From Paragyromitra xinjiangensis (taxonomy: Eukaryota > Ascomycota > Pezizomycetes > Pezizales > Discinaceae): a stretch of 64,000 bases of DNA. The stretch is from positions 2,418,001 to 2,482,000 of the forward strand of contig JBCAMK010000003.1 in NCBI GenBank assembly GCA_038503065.1, read 5' to 3'. A program made the translations under genes and the position numbers. Within the stretch, counting starts at the first letter, position 1. Each line of letters starts with the position of its first letter. Positions 1-14,731 of this stretch are shown in pieces. Under the pieces are notes generated by a model. The model made no database searches. It was not told the origin of the DNA and worked only from the letters and a program-made list of their open reading frames with translations.

Positions 1-1
1 G

Positions 2-124
2 GCGCGGCACTATGAGACGGGGAGGCTCGAGAGTGCTTATTATCGTGTGGATTTGTCGGCACTACCTCGCCGTCGGCGTCGGGGGCGGATGAAGGCTCAA
101 AAATTGTCCAGGCGCCTGAGGTAG
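2..124 (+). CDS. possible C-terminal fragment of a gene cut by the window edge
   Basis: One open frame runs from base 2 to a TAG at 122-124 and gives about 40 residues, ending in a strongly basic tail (PRRRRRGRMKAQKLSRRLR). The basic, GC-rich make-up and the fall to AT-rich sequence just after the stop suggest the end of a real gene entering from the left. I recognise no family and cannot exclude a chance frame. Confidence 0.3.
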   Translation, partial: ARHYETGRLESAYYRVDLSALPRRRRRGRMKAQKLSRRLR

Positions 125-542
125 AAGCGACGGAGTCGGAGCGGTGTCGTTTTTGTGACATTGTGGGGGAGGATTGGGTTTGGTGGGTGTTATGGAATGG
201 TGGGGCGATAGTTTCTTTATATCAGGTAAGTTTCACTTACACTCAGTTGTGGTCCAATCACTCGAATGATGGCTGTACCGAACAGGATACAGCTGCCAAC
301 GCATCAAATTCGGGGCAGAAACCCTACTGTAGCTGCTAACTCCGTAATTATCACATCTTGCGTTTTTGTCTAAAGTACAGTTGACCTATCCAAGCCTTCG
401 TCTTCCCCGGAGCCCTCTCCAACCAAGTTACCTTTTGGCACAGTTGCTTGCTCGCTGAAATAGGAATAGTAAAAAAAAGAAATACAAGCAAAAGCAGTAA
501 AATATCCAAGACATCATGCAATCATATGCAATCCTTCTTTTG
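125..542. other. intergenic, 3' flank of cef1
   Basis: No convincing frame. The stretch lies downstream of cef1 and, if the fragment at 2-124 is real, between two convergent gene ends. It grows AT-rich with an A-run near 470-490, as expected of 3' flanking sequence. Confidence 0.5.
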
Positions 543-3876
<3,334 letters not shown>

Positions 3877-4909
3877 TCATTCATCCAAGGAGCTAAGTAT
3901 GGCTAACAAGGCCAAGATACCTGTTTCCTATTAGACCCGATGAAATAATCAAAGCGAGGAGAAACTAATCGTAAAATCTAGGGGTGAAACTTTATACATA
4001 CTTCCAGAAGCTGTCAGGATAAAAGCAGCCACAGTAAATGCTGTCTGAATATCACTACCCCAAAGGGCACTCCAGATAATTGCTGTAGCACAACTTGCCA
4101 CCCACGGAACCATTCCCAATACTGCGATTTTTTTACCTTGCCAACCTTCCACGAACTCTAATGCGTATTTGATTTCCGGTTCTTTTGGGGCTTTAAGAGC
4201 AAATATCCAGTCGATCCATTCCGTTTCCGTTTTGATTTTTTCCGGATTCTTGAATGCATACATAACGTCGTGGCGTGCGAAGATATCTAGATCGGTTCGT
4301 GCGAGTAGATTTTTTGACGTGTACTGGATTGATTTTTCTGTTGATAGGTTAGTTTTCGACGCGAGATTGATAAGACTAAATGGAGGCAAACCTCAAGAAT
4401 GCCGATATATTTTAGCCCTTTCAATGATAAGAACCTTCTCCAGAACCCACGGAGTTCTTGGTTGTATGTTTTCCTCAGGACTAAAAACAGTCGGCGGTCA
4501 TTCCAAGTATTTTCTTGGGTTCCTAATGGGCGGGTGATCTCGATCCGATGTTGTTTGAGAGTGTGACTTTGCTGCGAAAAAATACAAAGAAGGATTGAGC
4601 AGTGTTCTGGTGACCATCCAGGCGTTGGCGGCTCCGGGACCCCAAGCCTACTTATACCTTCTCTGCGAACCTCTGCGAACCCCGCACTCTTGTTCAGCAT
4701 ATCGAAACTGTTATGATATCTTCCCTGGCGATGCCGTACCTACACGTACCTATATTAATTGATGAGTCTTCTAATATCGACTCCTCAAGATTCGCCACCT
4801 GGATAGTTTCGGGTGGTGAATGTAAGGTCGGCAACGATTGCGAAACCGCGGCCGGCGGCGAAACCGGCGGCCTAGTACAGCGAGGAGGGCGCGGAGGTTT
4901 GTTGGTCAT
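3877..4909 (-). CDS. fungal membrane protein of unknown function, four exons
   Basis: The translation contains blocks I recall from a widespread but uncharacterised family of filamentous ascomycetes: RYGIAREDII, then NTWNDRRLFLVLRKTYNQEL with GFWRRFLSLKGLKYIGILEY, then a domain ending in two hydrophobic helices (VLGMVPWVASCATAIIW and TAFTVAAFILTASG), probably membrane segments. Model: 4909-4709, 4571-4392, 4323-4002, 3920-3877, about 248 residues, all phases consistent. The second and third introns have good borders and join into the expected text (GILE+YTSK; ASG+SILALLAIL). The first junction is weak: the open frame of exon 1 meets a TGA at 4694-4696, so I place a GTTTCG donor just before it. 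If that donor is not used, the gene has a premature stop and is a pseudogene. No function can be stated. Confidence 0.55.
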
Positions 4910-6908
4910 TTCACTTTAATTTTTGGAATAACAATAAGGGAATGAATACTTGGAGTAGAGAAATAGTTGAGTTGTGGAGACGTGCGCTTTCATATACTAC
5001 GAATTGAGACTGGGCATAGCCTACCTGGATAACCTTTGCCTTCTGTGCTTTTACAAACAAGCCCCTCTCGTACTAGCCCTCTAAGGGCTCAGCCAGTTCT
5101 CTCAGATTCTACCGTATTTTCCCGCAAATAACAAATGTAACCGGACTGAGACTGCAGGGCGAGAGTTGCTGTTGGATTGGTCGAGACATTGAGGCTCAAC
5201 CACAGCCAGCTAAGAACCAAAGAAGATTTGACGCAGACAGTAAAGATCCTGTTGCTTCGCCCAGTGATATTACCATTCTATCATGTAGCCTCGGTCCGGC
5301 TGTACTGCAAGAAAATGTGGTACCGTAGCTATGTATATTTGCTTTTTTTTAGGATATAGCTTGTGATGCTGCCTTGTGACACTATAAGGCTGACCGAAGA
5401 GCACAACCTTCAAGACATCTGTGTACAAGCATAAATCTGTTGACCAATAATTTACGCTTGCTGTAGGTCCTGACTCGTTGCTTATTGTGTTTCCCCTAGT
5501 TTTAGTATTCTTCTCTGTTCACTTTGTGGAAAGTTCTGGGGAAATTACATATCGGAAATTTCATAACCCAGACCGTTGGGTTTCTCATACGTTTCTTAAT
5601 ATCTAGACTTTATCGAGATATCGAGATATCGATCTACATGAATTCGAAACCTAACATCTATACTAACACAAAGAGTTGGAAGTAATTCCCTTGGCACTTT
5701 CAAGTACGCCATTTGGTATACACAGCATCTGCCCCCACCGAATCGAAACCGAGTACTGCATAGAGGTATAACCACGTACATATACCCTCACTTCGTTCTA
5801 CATCTAGTTCGTTACCTAGCTGATGAGGATCTACTACCCCGACACAAAGCCCAATCATCTTACGAGCGATTTATCATGATTCCTACTAACTGTAACTGAA
5901 CACTAGGACTCACTTGGTTCATTCTTATTCTGTCATAGTCTTTTACAAATTTAAAGGCCATGGTTTGTAAGGCTGTTGGTTTCAGCTCGTTCAAGCCGGG
6001 TAATTGATCTGCCCCGGCCGGATTCTGGAAGCACCAGCACAACAAACCTTAAGAATAGTAACTACTTTTTGTTCTTACTAGGGGAAATTACCTTCGTTAA
6101 AACAATGAGGTTCCATGTTATAGGGTCTTCTAGAGTCTAGCAGTAATCGGCTATTGTTTTAAATATCGATATCATCGACTAATGCGCTAATGGCTCTGAT
6201 TCAATATCTGCTACAAGAGTGGAAATAGAAAGAAGAATATATTTTCGAGAGGCTAGGTCAATGATTTTGGTATTTTTTGTTTATGTTGGTCCTACGCTGT
6301 AAGCTTGTCTCGAACCAAACCCAGTTAGGATTAGTGCATTTCTTGTGTTCACGTCACCAAGCCCCAGAGGCTGGTTCGAGACAAACTGTAAGCATTGGAA
6401 GCATGTTTGTAGGTAGTGAGTCAAGTTTGAAGGTAAATATTGATTAGGGTTCTATTAATATGGTAATAGTTCTCATGCTTTAGAGTTGATTACTTGGAGT
6501 TCTATATCTGCTACCGAAAACTATCCAACTACCCTGGCTACTTAATTACGTTAACAGGGGTCTACAATTGGCCATCTTTGGTAGATAAGATCTGCATTAG
6601 GAATATATTATTTACTTTATGTACCTAAAATGGCGATTAGTAAGAATAGGTACACCAGATCAGCTCTATTGTGGTGAATAGATAAAATGGTTATGGAAAT
6701 GATTTCTTGGCCAAGATGCTGAAGGCCCCGATCAATACTCCTTAACCAACGATTCAATCACATTAAGAAAGCCAATTTTTTCCGATAAATTTCTACTATG
6801 AAAAGCTTAACCCGGTATGTTGTGGGATACATGTAGCTATAGAGAATTTCCCCATTGATTCCGAAAATCCCACACAGCAGATCTCAGCATAGGATCCTGT
6901 TTACACGA
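4910..6908. other. 2-kb AT-rich intergenic region with one short mobile element
   Basis: No supported gene on either strand. It holds the inverted-repeat element at 6305-6384 (listed separately) and a small palindromic run of gatatcgagatatcga near 5615-5630. Otherwise it looks like decayed non-coding DNA. Confidence 0.5.
6305..6384. mobile_element. MITE-like element, copy 1
   Basis: An 80-bp unit bounded by perfect 13-bp terminal inverted repeats, TTGTCTCGAACCA at 6305-6317 and its reverse complement at 6372-6384. The octamer CTGTAAGC abuts the left end (6297-6304) and recurs at 6386-6393, one base from the right end, which looks like an 8-bp target-site duplication. The same unit occurs inverted at 55019-55103. 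Length, inverted ends and an 8-bp duplication fit a non-autonomous hAT-type MITE; the superfamily is inference. Confidence 0.7.
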
Positions 6909-8422
6909 TTAAACCGCGCTGCCCCGTCTAGGCCACTTAGGGATCCTCATAATCAAACAACAATACCCATAAGAGTGCCGAAGGACCACTTCATTACCAT
7001 AAGCAATCCAATCATACTTTTTCACATTCTTGCTGCTCATCGGCGTCACCCAGTCTACCTTCTTGACCTCACCCTTATAAATCGCTTCATCATAAGCCCC
7101 CCTTGTGCTCTTGATAACCTCAGAACCAAATTCCTCAGTCATAGCTCCGACTGGATCTTCATATGTTGATTCCGGGAAATCGCATAACTTGCTCGTCATG
7201 ATCGTCAACCCGAAGCGGTCGGTGTGGCAAGTAACCTTGAGTTCTGTCTTGAGGCCAAGTGCCACGCCGATAGTGTGAAGAAGTCTGTCGGTAGATTTCA
7301 GATAATGTACCATTGAGTCGACAGTCGCGGTGTCCTGGCCGTAGCGATTTAGGGCCGGCGTGGGGAATGGGTATTGGTGTTTCAAGCCAAAACCGAGGAT
7401 ACCACCGTCAGGATAGAATTCTTTGCGCTGAAGTTGCTGCGAGAGCAATTTATAAAAGCCGTTCTGCTGGATCATGTTTTGGGAGATTTCTTTGTCTGAT
7501 AAACGTGAGGGGTCTTCCTCTTCGACGTAAAGGTTGTATGTTAGGGTGATCCTATGGCCGCTGGTAACCTTTTCAACTTCATGTTCGGTATCTGAGAAGA
7601 ATGCTGCCCAAAACACTGTCATATTGGATCCATCGTTGGAAAAGTCGTGCTCCTTCTCCTTTCCTCCGGCTCTGACAGCTATATAGATGTGCAATTAGTT
7701 TGCTGACCTCGGTCACAGATAATCACTCGGATGAATCACGAACCCAAAGCTCCTCCCTGGTGAGCCACTGGTAATCCGATAACCAACGATCCAAGCATGT
7801 TATCACCCCTAGGAGTGTCTTGATGGGCTTTGAAAAAGCCGCCCTCGGTATAAACGTTTAGTTTATATAACTCCGCTCGGAGGGTCCGCTCATCACTGAT
7901 TCCGAGGAGCGCATCTTGGACATCGCGGATAATACCGAGTCTCTCGGGACTGAAATTGATCCCAAAGTTCTCAACGTCGAGTCTTAGAGCCTTTCGATAC
8001 GTATCGTCTAGGACGTTCTCACCACCCCTTCCGAAAGCGGCAGCGTGGCAGGCGGAAATAAGTTTGTCGAGTTCTGCTGGGGTCCCAGGAAGGTCAACAC
8101 AGCTAGAATTTGTGTGTTAGTCAATTGCCCAAGAAGTCAGAAATTGAGAGTTATAGGGTTGAATAGGATAGAACTAGATAGCTTACCCTACAACACCGTT
8201 CCTGTCATCACGGTAGAATAATGCCAATTGTTCACGAGGAACGTCCTTGAATTCTCCTCCCCAGGAAACCCCTTCGTTAAAGCCCAAAGGAAAGGCTTCC
8301 TTCAAGAGCTCGATTTCTGGGTCGATTCCCGGTTCTGTTTCACTGTCGTATTTTGTATTGTAATCTTCCGTCAAGTTGGCATCTAAAGTAGAATCCATAG
8401 TAGAATCCATAATAGAATCCAT
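6909..8422 (-). CDS. 2-oxoglutarate/Fe(II) oxygenase-like protein
   Basis: Predicted member of the Fe(II)/2-oxoglutarate dioxygenase (prolyl-4-hydroxylase-like) fold; substrate unknown. Three exons, 8422-8187, 8102-7744 and 7678-6909 (introns 84 and 65 bp), joined in phase to about 454 residues. The HxD iron motif is present in GGFFKAHQDTPRG, encoded near the end of exon 2. The distal part in exon 3, EKVTSGHRITLTYNLY, supplies the second iron histidine and the arginine that would bind 2-oxoglutarate. The second junction (GGAL+AVRAGG) crosses the expected loop between the two motifs. The N-terminus begins with a short repeat of MDST/MDSI, so the start could be any of three in-frame ATGs within the first 10 codons. 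The C-terminal half is variable in this fungal family. Confident of the fold, not of the role. Confidence 0.8.
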
Positions 8423-9276
8423 AGCGGAGAAAGGTTTGTTTTAACGAGTATTTTCTGGAGAGAGTCGTGAATGGTAGAAACTAAGATGAGATGAGGGGAA
8501 TGGAGATTTTGTTGCTACTCTGAAGATAGAAAGTCTGTTTATATACTCTAGGACTGTTGATTTTATGTAAAGGGAGTTTCTAGCCATGTTACTTGGCCAA
8601 ACAAATGCTCGGAGTGAAAACCCCATATCTGGAAAATAAATGGTTTTGAAAATCATTCCCGATATCTTGGCAGGGTGCGGGAAACTGATACGAGGCTTGG
8701 GAAGATCATCTGTCATCCCGTGCTGCATCGCAGGGTGACTCAATATAAAGTATGACTCTTTTACCATGCAGCGGAAGCGTCGCGATGTGACTGGTTTCCG
8801 GCCCAAGCACGTGCGCTGGCGTTGGTGCATCGAATCTCGACGCGACGCGTCGTACTGCACATGCGGGCGCTGGTTGATACTTCAATTTCGGTTTGTCGAA
8901 CATTGACGAAGATCTTGTAAACATTGGAATATTCTAGCTGGCGGGACAAAAACGATCTAATCGCCGCCTCTGGTAATTGGGATTGAACCCCGCTTGAGAC
9001 CGGCTAAATTGCCTCAGATGCATCGATATCGCTGTGGGGAATTCAATTGAAAAGTCCCTATCAGTTAATCCCTTTGCTATCTCTGGTGATATACGCCACC
9101 TGAAAACTAGCGAGAAGCAGTGGGAAGCGGGAAGGTAGTTCTTTCCTTGCTTGTTTCACCAATCAGGATATTATGATGGAGGAATTTCGTGTGATCTAGG
9201 TACTAAATACATAGAAGATACATATCCGCCCATTGAGTCAACGGACGGCAACGGGCAGCAGTAGAAGCAAACTGCA
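8423..9276. other. divergent intergenic region
   Basis: Lies between the minus-strand oxygenase-like gene and the plus-strand acetyltransferase, so it should hold both promoters. I see no coding frame. A GGTTCAATCCC string (minus strand, about 8980-8990) resembles a tRNA B box but no cloverleaf can be folded around it. Confidence 0.5.
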
Positions 9277-9934
9277 ATGTATATTGTTGAGACAGCACGA
9301 CTCGGATTGCGCAGATTGCAAGAATCTGATCTCGGTGATTTCCATGCTATTTGGTCTAATTACAATGCTGTCCGGTGGACGTAAGGGTTCTTCGATTTTG
9401 ATCCCCTTCTTATGACTGTTCTGAAAAAGTAATTATTTGCTAACATACACTGTTTCTAGTTCCTATAACGCCTCCAATTCTGCAGGGGAAAGCAGAGTCA
9501 TACTAGATTCGCTATCTCCAAATTTAAAGAAACCCGAACCGCAGAATTATGGAGTCTTCCTTCGAAATCCTTCACCGGAGCTCTCCTCTACCGATGCAAT
9601 CAATACGCAACCTCCCGATGGAGAACACATGATTGGAATAGTCGGCGTTTTCCGCTCCACCGCCGCGGAAGTAGGTTATATCTTCAACGAATCGTTTTGG
9701 GGCCAGGGATATGCAAGTGAAGCTTTGGCCGCATTCTTGGATATTCACTGGCAACGGGCCACTGCGGATCCCACCATCCCACAAGCCGTGACTGCACGAG
9801 TGGATCCAGATAATCCAGGCAGTGTTAAGGTTTTGAGGAAATGCGGATTTCAGGATGTGCAGCGCTTGGGAGATAAGGAGTTGGGAAAGAAAGATCTCCT
9901 ACTTCTTCAAGTAGAGAAACCCGTTGAAGCTTGA
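9277..9934 (+). CDS. GNAT-family N-acetyltransferase (RimJ/RimL-like)
   Basis: Acetyl-CoA-dependent N-acetyltransferase; the acceptor is unknown. Two exons, 9277-9380 and 9460-9934, around a 79-bp intron (GTAAGG, with a TGCTAACAT branch site and TTTCTAG acceptor); phases agree and give 192 residues. The N-terminus ETARLGLRRLQESDLGDFHAIWSN is the usual RimJ/L first strand and helix. The acetyl-CoA loop is in GYIFNESFWGQGYASEAL (G-Q-G-Y-A), followed by the VDPDNPGSVKVLRKCGF segment typical of the family. Length is normal for a single GNAT domain. The start ATG is the only one that keeps the first strand. Stands alone, with no functional partner nearby. Confidence 0.85.
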
Positions 9935-11473
9935 TTATATACTTTTTTCTTAGAAAAAAATTTGCCCGCATCCACCCGGTCTTTTCTTATTTTATATATC
10001 TTTGTTTTTGGTATGTCTCTCTGCGCATCATGAAACGTGATTCGATGATTCGCCAAGTACTTAAGCAGTTGGGGCCATGAAGGGGTCTCTGGTAGTCTCA
10101 TGGCACGCAGCAGCCGTAGGTAGTAAAGAACGGGCCTAGCTGTGATACTATTTGTGACTTCCTTCCGGAAATTTCCAAAGTGACCCAAAAACCGCGTGTG
10201 GCTGAGGCTGTTTTCTCAATTAGACTCAGCTCCTGACTGGCCGCGATGTATGTTGGCGATAAAAAGAGTAGGTGCAATACTAGTTGAAGTTAGATAAGTA
10301 ATATGCATAAGTAGCCCAGAGTTCTTGGAATGCATATAGCCTCGCACTCAACTCCTCATAGGTCTAAGTATTAAATTAACTCCGAAAAACACCAAAAACC
10401 CAGGGCCTTCTGCCTTCTGCCTTCTGCAGTTTTACAATGGTGCATATAACCTGCCGGCAAGGCCAGATGTGAGTGCCCTACAATTTGCAGTAGGTACAGT
10501 GTTGGAAACGGGACACCAGCTTAAGGTTATCTTTGCTGAGCTACGATCTTTCCGATGCACAGGACTTGTGAGCGTGATAGGAGACAGTAAGTCGACGTTC
10601 TAGATCACGGAAGATCAGAAGCACTAAAAAACCAAAGCGTTGAAAAACTCCGAGTCAAAAGAACTATCATTCTGCATTTCTCCATGACTAAAGGGATCGC
10701 CCAGCATCTTAGGACGACTTACCTTTCCGGGGATCTGAACACCGGACTTGTTGGTAGGGCTAGTGCAATAAGCCCCAGGACCAACCCTAGACTGTTGCGC
10801 AATAGACGAGATACCCAATACCGGTTCTGAAGAACGCCCCTACCTAAGGTAGATTGGCTCTAAATGATTTTTTCCAACCTCGTGGTGGCCCATAAGGGCT
10901 AGAATTTGAAGACTCCGAATCGCTGAAATCCCCCAAGATAGTCGAACTCTGTAATAATTTTGAAGCCTTATACTGAATTCCACATGAATACATGTAGCTT
11001 AGGGTCAAAATCAGTGTTAACCCAAAATGGTTCTCGAAGGTAGTTGCTAACAAAACGAAACTAAATACGATATCTCGCTGCTCCCTAAATGTATATCGGG
11101 GGTGTGTGTAGTTATTTTCGTTGGGTATAATCTTTGGTGTAAATAGTAAGTCTAGATCACCTGCTTGTGCTGCGGAAGTCGCTCCCATCAACCGTGCTTG
11201 ATGGAATTTCATATCGACAGTACACCACAATTTCTAAGCCTTGGGTATCAATCTCCATAGTTTACATGTGATACGTATTCATAAACTTGTATGCAAACAA
11301 TCGGTATATATACCTTGGTCTAGTTGGCCCTATTCCCCTGAAAGTCCCCTAGCTTATCCTCCTAGCGAAAATTAGGGATACATGTATATATGTGGGACCT
11401 ATCCGCGAAGGAAAGAGAAGAAATAAAAGGAGAAAATTCAGATCGGGTGAGTTGAAGTGAGCATAATGTCACT
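9935..11473. other. 1.5-kb intergenic region with a possible gene remnant
   Basis: A minus-strand frame at 10844-11230 and a short one at 10624-10818 have no recognisable family. A segment at 10691-10730 (minus strand, GKVSRPKMLGDPF) resembles one at 55548-55587, so both may be decayed pieces of the same gene. A CTTCTGC triplicate sits at about 10409-10428. Confidence 0.4.
10408..10428. repeat. short tandem repeat, 3 x 7 bp
   Basis: Three consecutive copies of CTTCTGC (ccttctgccttctgccttctg). A minor microsatellite with no gene attached. Confidence 0.7.
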
Positions 11474-12967
11474 TCAATCGTATCCCTCTGATTCTGCATC
11501 ACACTCTGCGCTACTCTCTGCACCACTCTGACATAGAATCTTGATTATTTCACACTGCCATTCATCGATATCCCCAACTCCATTCTTTTGTGACGCGATA
11601 TCGAGGGCGGTTCTTCCATACATATCCCTAGTATTAACATCGATCCCCTTCTTCAACAAAAGCTCAACCATTCTTTGGCTCCTACATTTGATTGCTTCGT
11701 GAAGAGCTGTGCCAGGGGAGGTTCCCCTCCCAGTAGACACATCAAATCCGCCCTTCAATGCTAGTTCGACCATAACCTCTAGGCCCGAATCAACCGCCGC
11801 ATGAAGGGCTGTCCATCCATCCAGGCCAATATTATCTTCGGCGGAAATATCAAGCCCGGACTCTAGGAGATTTCTGAATATATCGTCGTGTCCATTCTGG
11901 ATCGCCCAAAAGGCCGTATGAACTAATGTTTCATGTGTGTAGACATTTTTCCCTGCTTCCAAGAGCAAGCGAGCTTCTAGCTCGCATCTGGGCCGCGCAT
12001 ATATGGCATAATCAAGTGCAGTTTTCATGTGGTTATTCTCAGCAGCTGGGTCTAATCCTTTTCTGATCAACTGTCGAACTACTTCCTCGCCCACAGCACC
12101 GTGGAGAGCAGTATCACCGTTATCACAAAGTTCGAAAATATCAGCTCCGTACTCTTGCATGAGCTCAACCAAGGCTCCAATCCCAGAAGATGCCGCCATA
12201 TGAACTGCCGTGCGTCCGTGACCCCCGGTGACGATGCTCGCCCCACTCTTGAGTAACATGGCGCTGATTTCAAGCGATGGGAGAGAGCTCTTAACGCCAA
12301 AAGCGCGATGCAGTGGTGTGAAGTTGAAACTATCCCGAGCATTGGGATCAGCACCATTTTCTAGGAGTACCAGCACTGCCGGTTCGTTCCTCGCGACAAC
12401 CGCCACATGAAGCGCCGTCATTCGACGGTCGCCAGCAATTGTATGATCGGCTCCCTTATCTAGCAAAAGCTGGACAATCAACCCTGATTTAGCCGAATTG
12501 AATTTGTTCTCCGCCGCGAAATGAAGCGCTGTGAATCCAAAATCCGCCTGGGCATTCGGCTCAGCTCCATTCTCCAGTAAAAACCTCACAACGTTTTCTC
12601 TCCCACACTCTGCTGCGTGGCTCAGCGCTGTCTCGCATATGAACGCTTTGTCGTGGAAATTAACATCGGCTCCCTGATCTAACAATAGTTTGACCAAGCC
12701 TTGATGGCCCCTCCGCGTTGCCCAATGAAATGGGGTGAGGTTAAAAAGATTTTGGACAGCGAAGCGGTAGAGAAGTTGGGTTAGATATGGAGTGATAAGT
12801 TGTGCAAGTGTGCGATGAGTTCGGAAGAAGGAGTATAGATCACGCAAACGGTCAATTTTCTCTGCGATAAGGATAAGCAATTCATTAGGGAGACTGAAGA
12901 GAGGCATTAGGGATCGTGTGGGACGTAAAGCTTCCCAGTGACCAGGGCTGAGGTTGGGCCTAAACAA
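11474..12967 (-). CDS. F-box/ankyrin-repeat protein 1
   Basis: Single-exon gene. After about 20 residues comes an F-box-like helix region (LFSLPNELLILIAEKIDRL), then ankyrin repeats fill the rest, each with the TALHxA...LLLxxGAD pattern; I count about ten or eleven. In fungi this architecture is common and is thought to present substrates to an SCF ubiquitin ligase, with the ankyrins binding the target; no target can be named. The ORF starts at 12967, but the ATG 20 codons later (MPLFSLPNELL) is the more typical family start. Up to 497 residues. The C-terminus is acidic. Two more genes of this type lie at 22.2-23.9 and 49.5-50.4 kb, in keeping with lineage expansion. Confidence 0.85.
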   Translation of the reverse strand: MFRPNLSPGHWEALRPTRSLMPLFSLPNELLILIAEKIDRLRDLYSFFRTHRTLAQLITPYLTQLLYRFAVQNLFNLTPFHWATRRGHQGLVKLLLDQGADVNFHDKAFICETALSHAAECGRENVVRFLLENGAEPNAQADFGFTALHFAAENKFNSAKSGLIVQLLLDKGADHTIAGDRRMTALHVAVVARNEPAVLVLLENGADPNARDSFNFTPLHRAFGVKSSLPSLEISAMLLKSGASIVTGGHGRTAVHMAASSGIGALVELMQEYGADIFELCDNGDTALHGAVGEEVVRQLIRKGLDPAAENNHMKTALDYAIYARPRCELEARLLLEAGKNVYTHETLVHTAFWAIQNGHDDIFRNLLESGLDISAEDNIGLDGWTALHAAVDSGLEVMVELALKGGFDVSTGRGTSPGTALHEAIKCRSQRMVELLLKKGIDVNTRDMYGRTALDIASQKNGVGDIDEWQCEIIKILCQSGAESSAECDAESEGYD

Positions 12968-13838
12968 AGTAGGAAGAGGGTAACTTTCGTGCAGGTAACC
13001 CTAGCCCTTTGTCATGATAGGTCACTCGTCTCTAATCCCACCACTGTTAATCTCCCCTTTTTTCTGTTTAATTCATTAGGTATAGGAATCCTATCCGTGC
13101 TAAGTATTTATTTCATTACGCAAATTGGCCGCTACGCTACGCCAGAGACTGTTCGAGTAAATTCCTCTTTTTCTTCTGGTATCGAGCTTTCCCGATGATT
13201 TTGCAAAGCGTCCCCCGAGTATTGCAGCATATATAGTAGGGTTTTATGGGAATTCTAGGCATCAACCTATGTCTTATCTCAACACAACGTATATCACGAG
13301 GTCGGAAAGCTCTATGATCTTCTTTTCGTTTTACTGTGAATTCTGCTCGGCTAAATACTCCTCTTCGATTGTGGGTGCTAATTATAGATAGAACTGTTCT
13401 GCTTGGTTTGATGATAAAAACGAGAGGCTTTAGTATTACTCCTTCCTTGAACACATGTATCTGTGGGTTCTGTAATATGCGTGCAGTATTAGCCCATATA
13501 CATGGAAGAATAAAGTGGTCATATCTCCCTCCATGGCTACAAGGAAGTGATGAGTAGAACCCTTCCACGTGAGATATTGACTGGAGGGTATTTTATTCAA
13601 GACTATCACTAGGTTAGCGCCAAGATCGTCATTTGGGATCGTCTTTAAAAGTCGCCCTCTTCAGGTCCAGGATGAAAATATTTCTAGTACTTTGTGTCCT
13701 CCTCGATTTCTGGTGCCGGGAGCCATTCGAACGAAACCCTTCATGGTACGCGCGCGAAGGTCAGTTCAGTCGCGAGCCCCTCCTGGGAATGGTCTTATTA
13801 ATTTCCAGGACCTGCCCAGCAGCTGTATCTTCTTAGCG
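12968..13838. other. intergenic, F-box/ankyrin gene 1 promoter side
   Basis: Holds the 5' flank of the ankyrin gene and leads into the plus-strand unknown gene. An open frame in phase with that gene extends upstream to about 13692 without an ATG at its start, so its first exon may lie here. Nothing else recognised. Confidence 0.4.
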
Positions 13839-14731
13839 ATGGATTGCATGAAGTGTGTTTCACCTACTATCGTAGAGATGCAGAATGACTGTCGTCTTGC
13901 CACTCTATCCCTAGTTCTTATCTGTCAAGGGAGGGCTATTCCTGATCAGAGTCTTGCTATCCGCGGTACCAGAAGGCGTTTTCCTCCTAGAAATGACATA
14001 CTTGGTAAGACCCGATAGCCATCGATGCTGTCGCAATTCTGATTTTTACTGATACCACTCTAGCAGACCATCGCACCCAAGCTCCCTCCGAGGCTGACCA
14101 TCTCCCGTCAGCCTGGAGAGCAGCAGAGGTCTCCCTTCTGTGGTACCAAGATCGGCTTATGGAATGGCTAAAGATGGTGAGACACTTCAGAGGATTCTCG
14201 TACCCTCAAGTTACCCGCTTGGGCAACTTCACCGTCAGAGGTCTCTGCACCAAAGTAAAGTTCTCAAGAGAATCGATAGAGTCACGACTCTGCGTCGAGT
14301 TCAGCAATGGAACCGTGAGGTCTTTCTTCCAGCTACAACATGGGGCTAAAGAGCTCTACAGCTTGGCTTTCTTGAGCTTTACCCGTTGGTTGGAGGTGAT
14401 GGTGTATGGTTGGAGCTATGATGAAGTTGGACTGTTGGAGATTCAAAGGGATAGCAGCGGGTTTGTGACTGGTGTGTTGTGGCAATGTGAGAGATCCAAC
14501 AAACCATTTTGGTTTCCAAATCTGAGAACGCCAGAGCGACGCTTGGAGATTTGTGTACCCCTGAAGCATAGGCCACCTCCATGCTATGAGCATGATACCT
14601 CCAATATCTGGCTCTCGGAAGACAAGCCTGATCTTCCGTCTAAAACAGCTCGCGCTATGAAGGAGCTTGATGGAAATAACCTTCGGGAGAGGAGTCGGAG
14701 ACGGAGGTTCCTCGGAAAGCACGTCAAATGA
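13839..14731 (+). CDS. hypothetical protein, two exons, no family recognised
   Basis: Two open frames on the plus strand join in phase across a 59-bp intron (donor CTTG|GTAAGA at 14004/14005, acceptor CTCTAG ending at 14063), giving 277 residues from the ATG at 13839. The text after the junction (ADHRTQAPSEADHLPSAWR) stays open to the stop at 14729-14731. No signal peptide, membrane segment or known motif is visible; the C-terminus is basic (ERSRRRRFLGKHVK). The frame remains open upstream of 13839 to about 13692, so the true start may lie in an earlier exon. The intact open frames and matching splice phase argue for a real gene, but I cannot assign a function. Confidence 0.5.

Noticed and set aside
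8975..9000. B-box-like GGTTCAATCCC on the minus strand
   Set aside because: No A box or cloverleaf at the right distance.
10844..11230. 128-codon minus-strand frame
   Set aside because: No family or supporting splice structure; at best a remnant, noted under the region.
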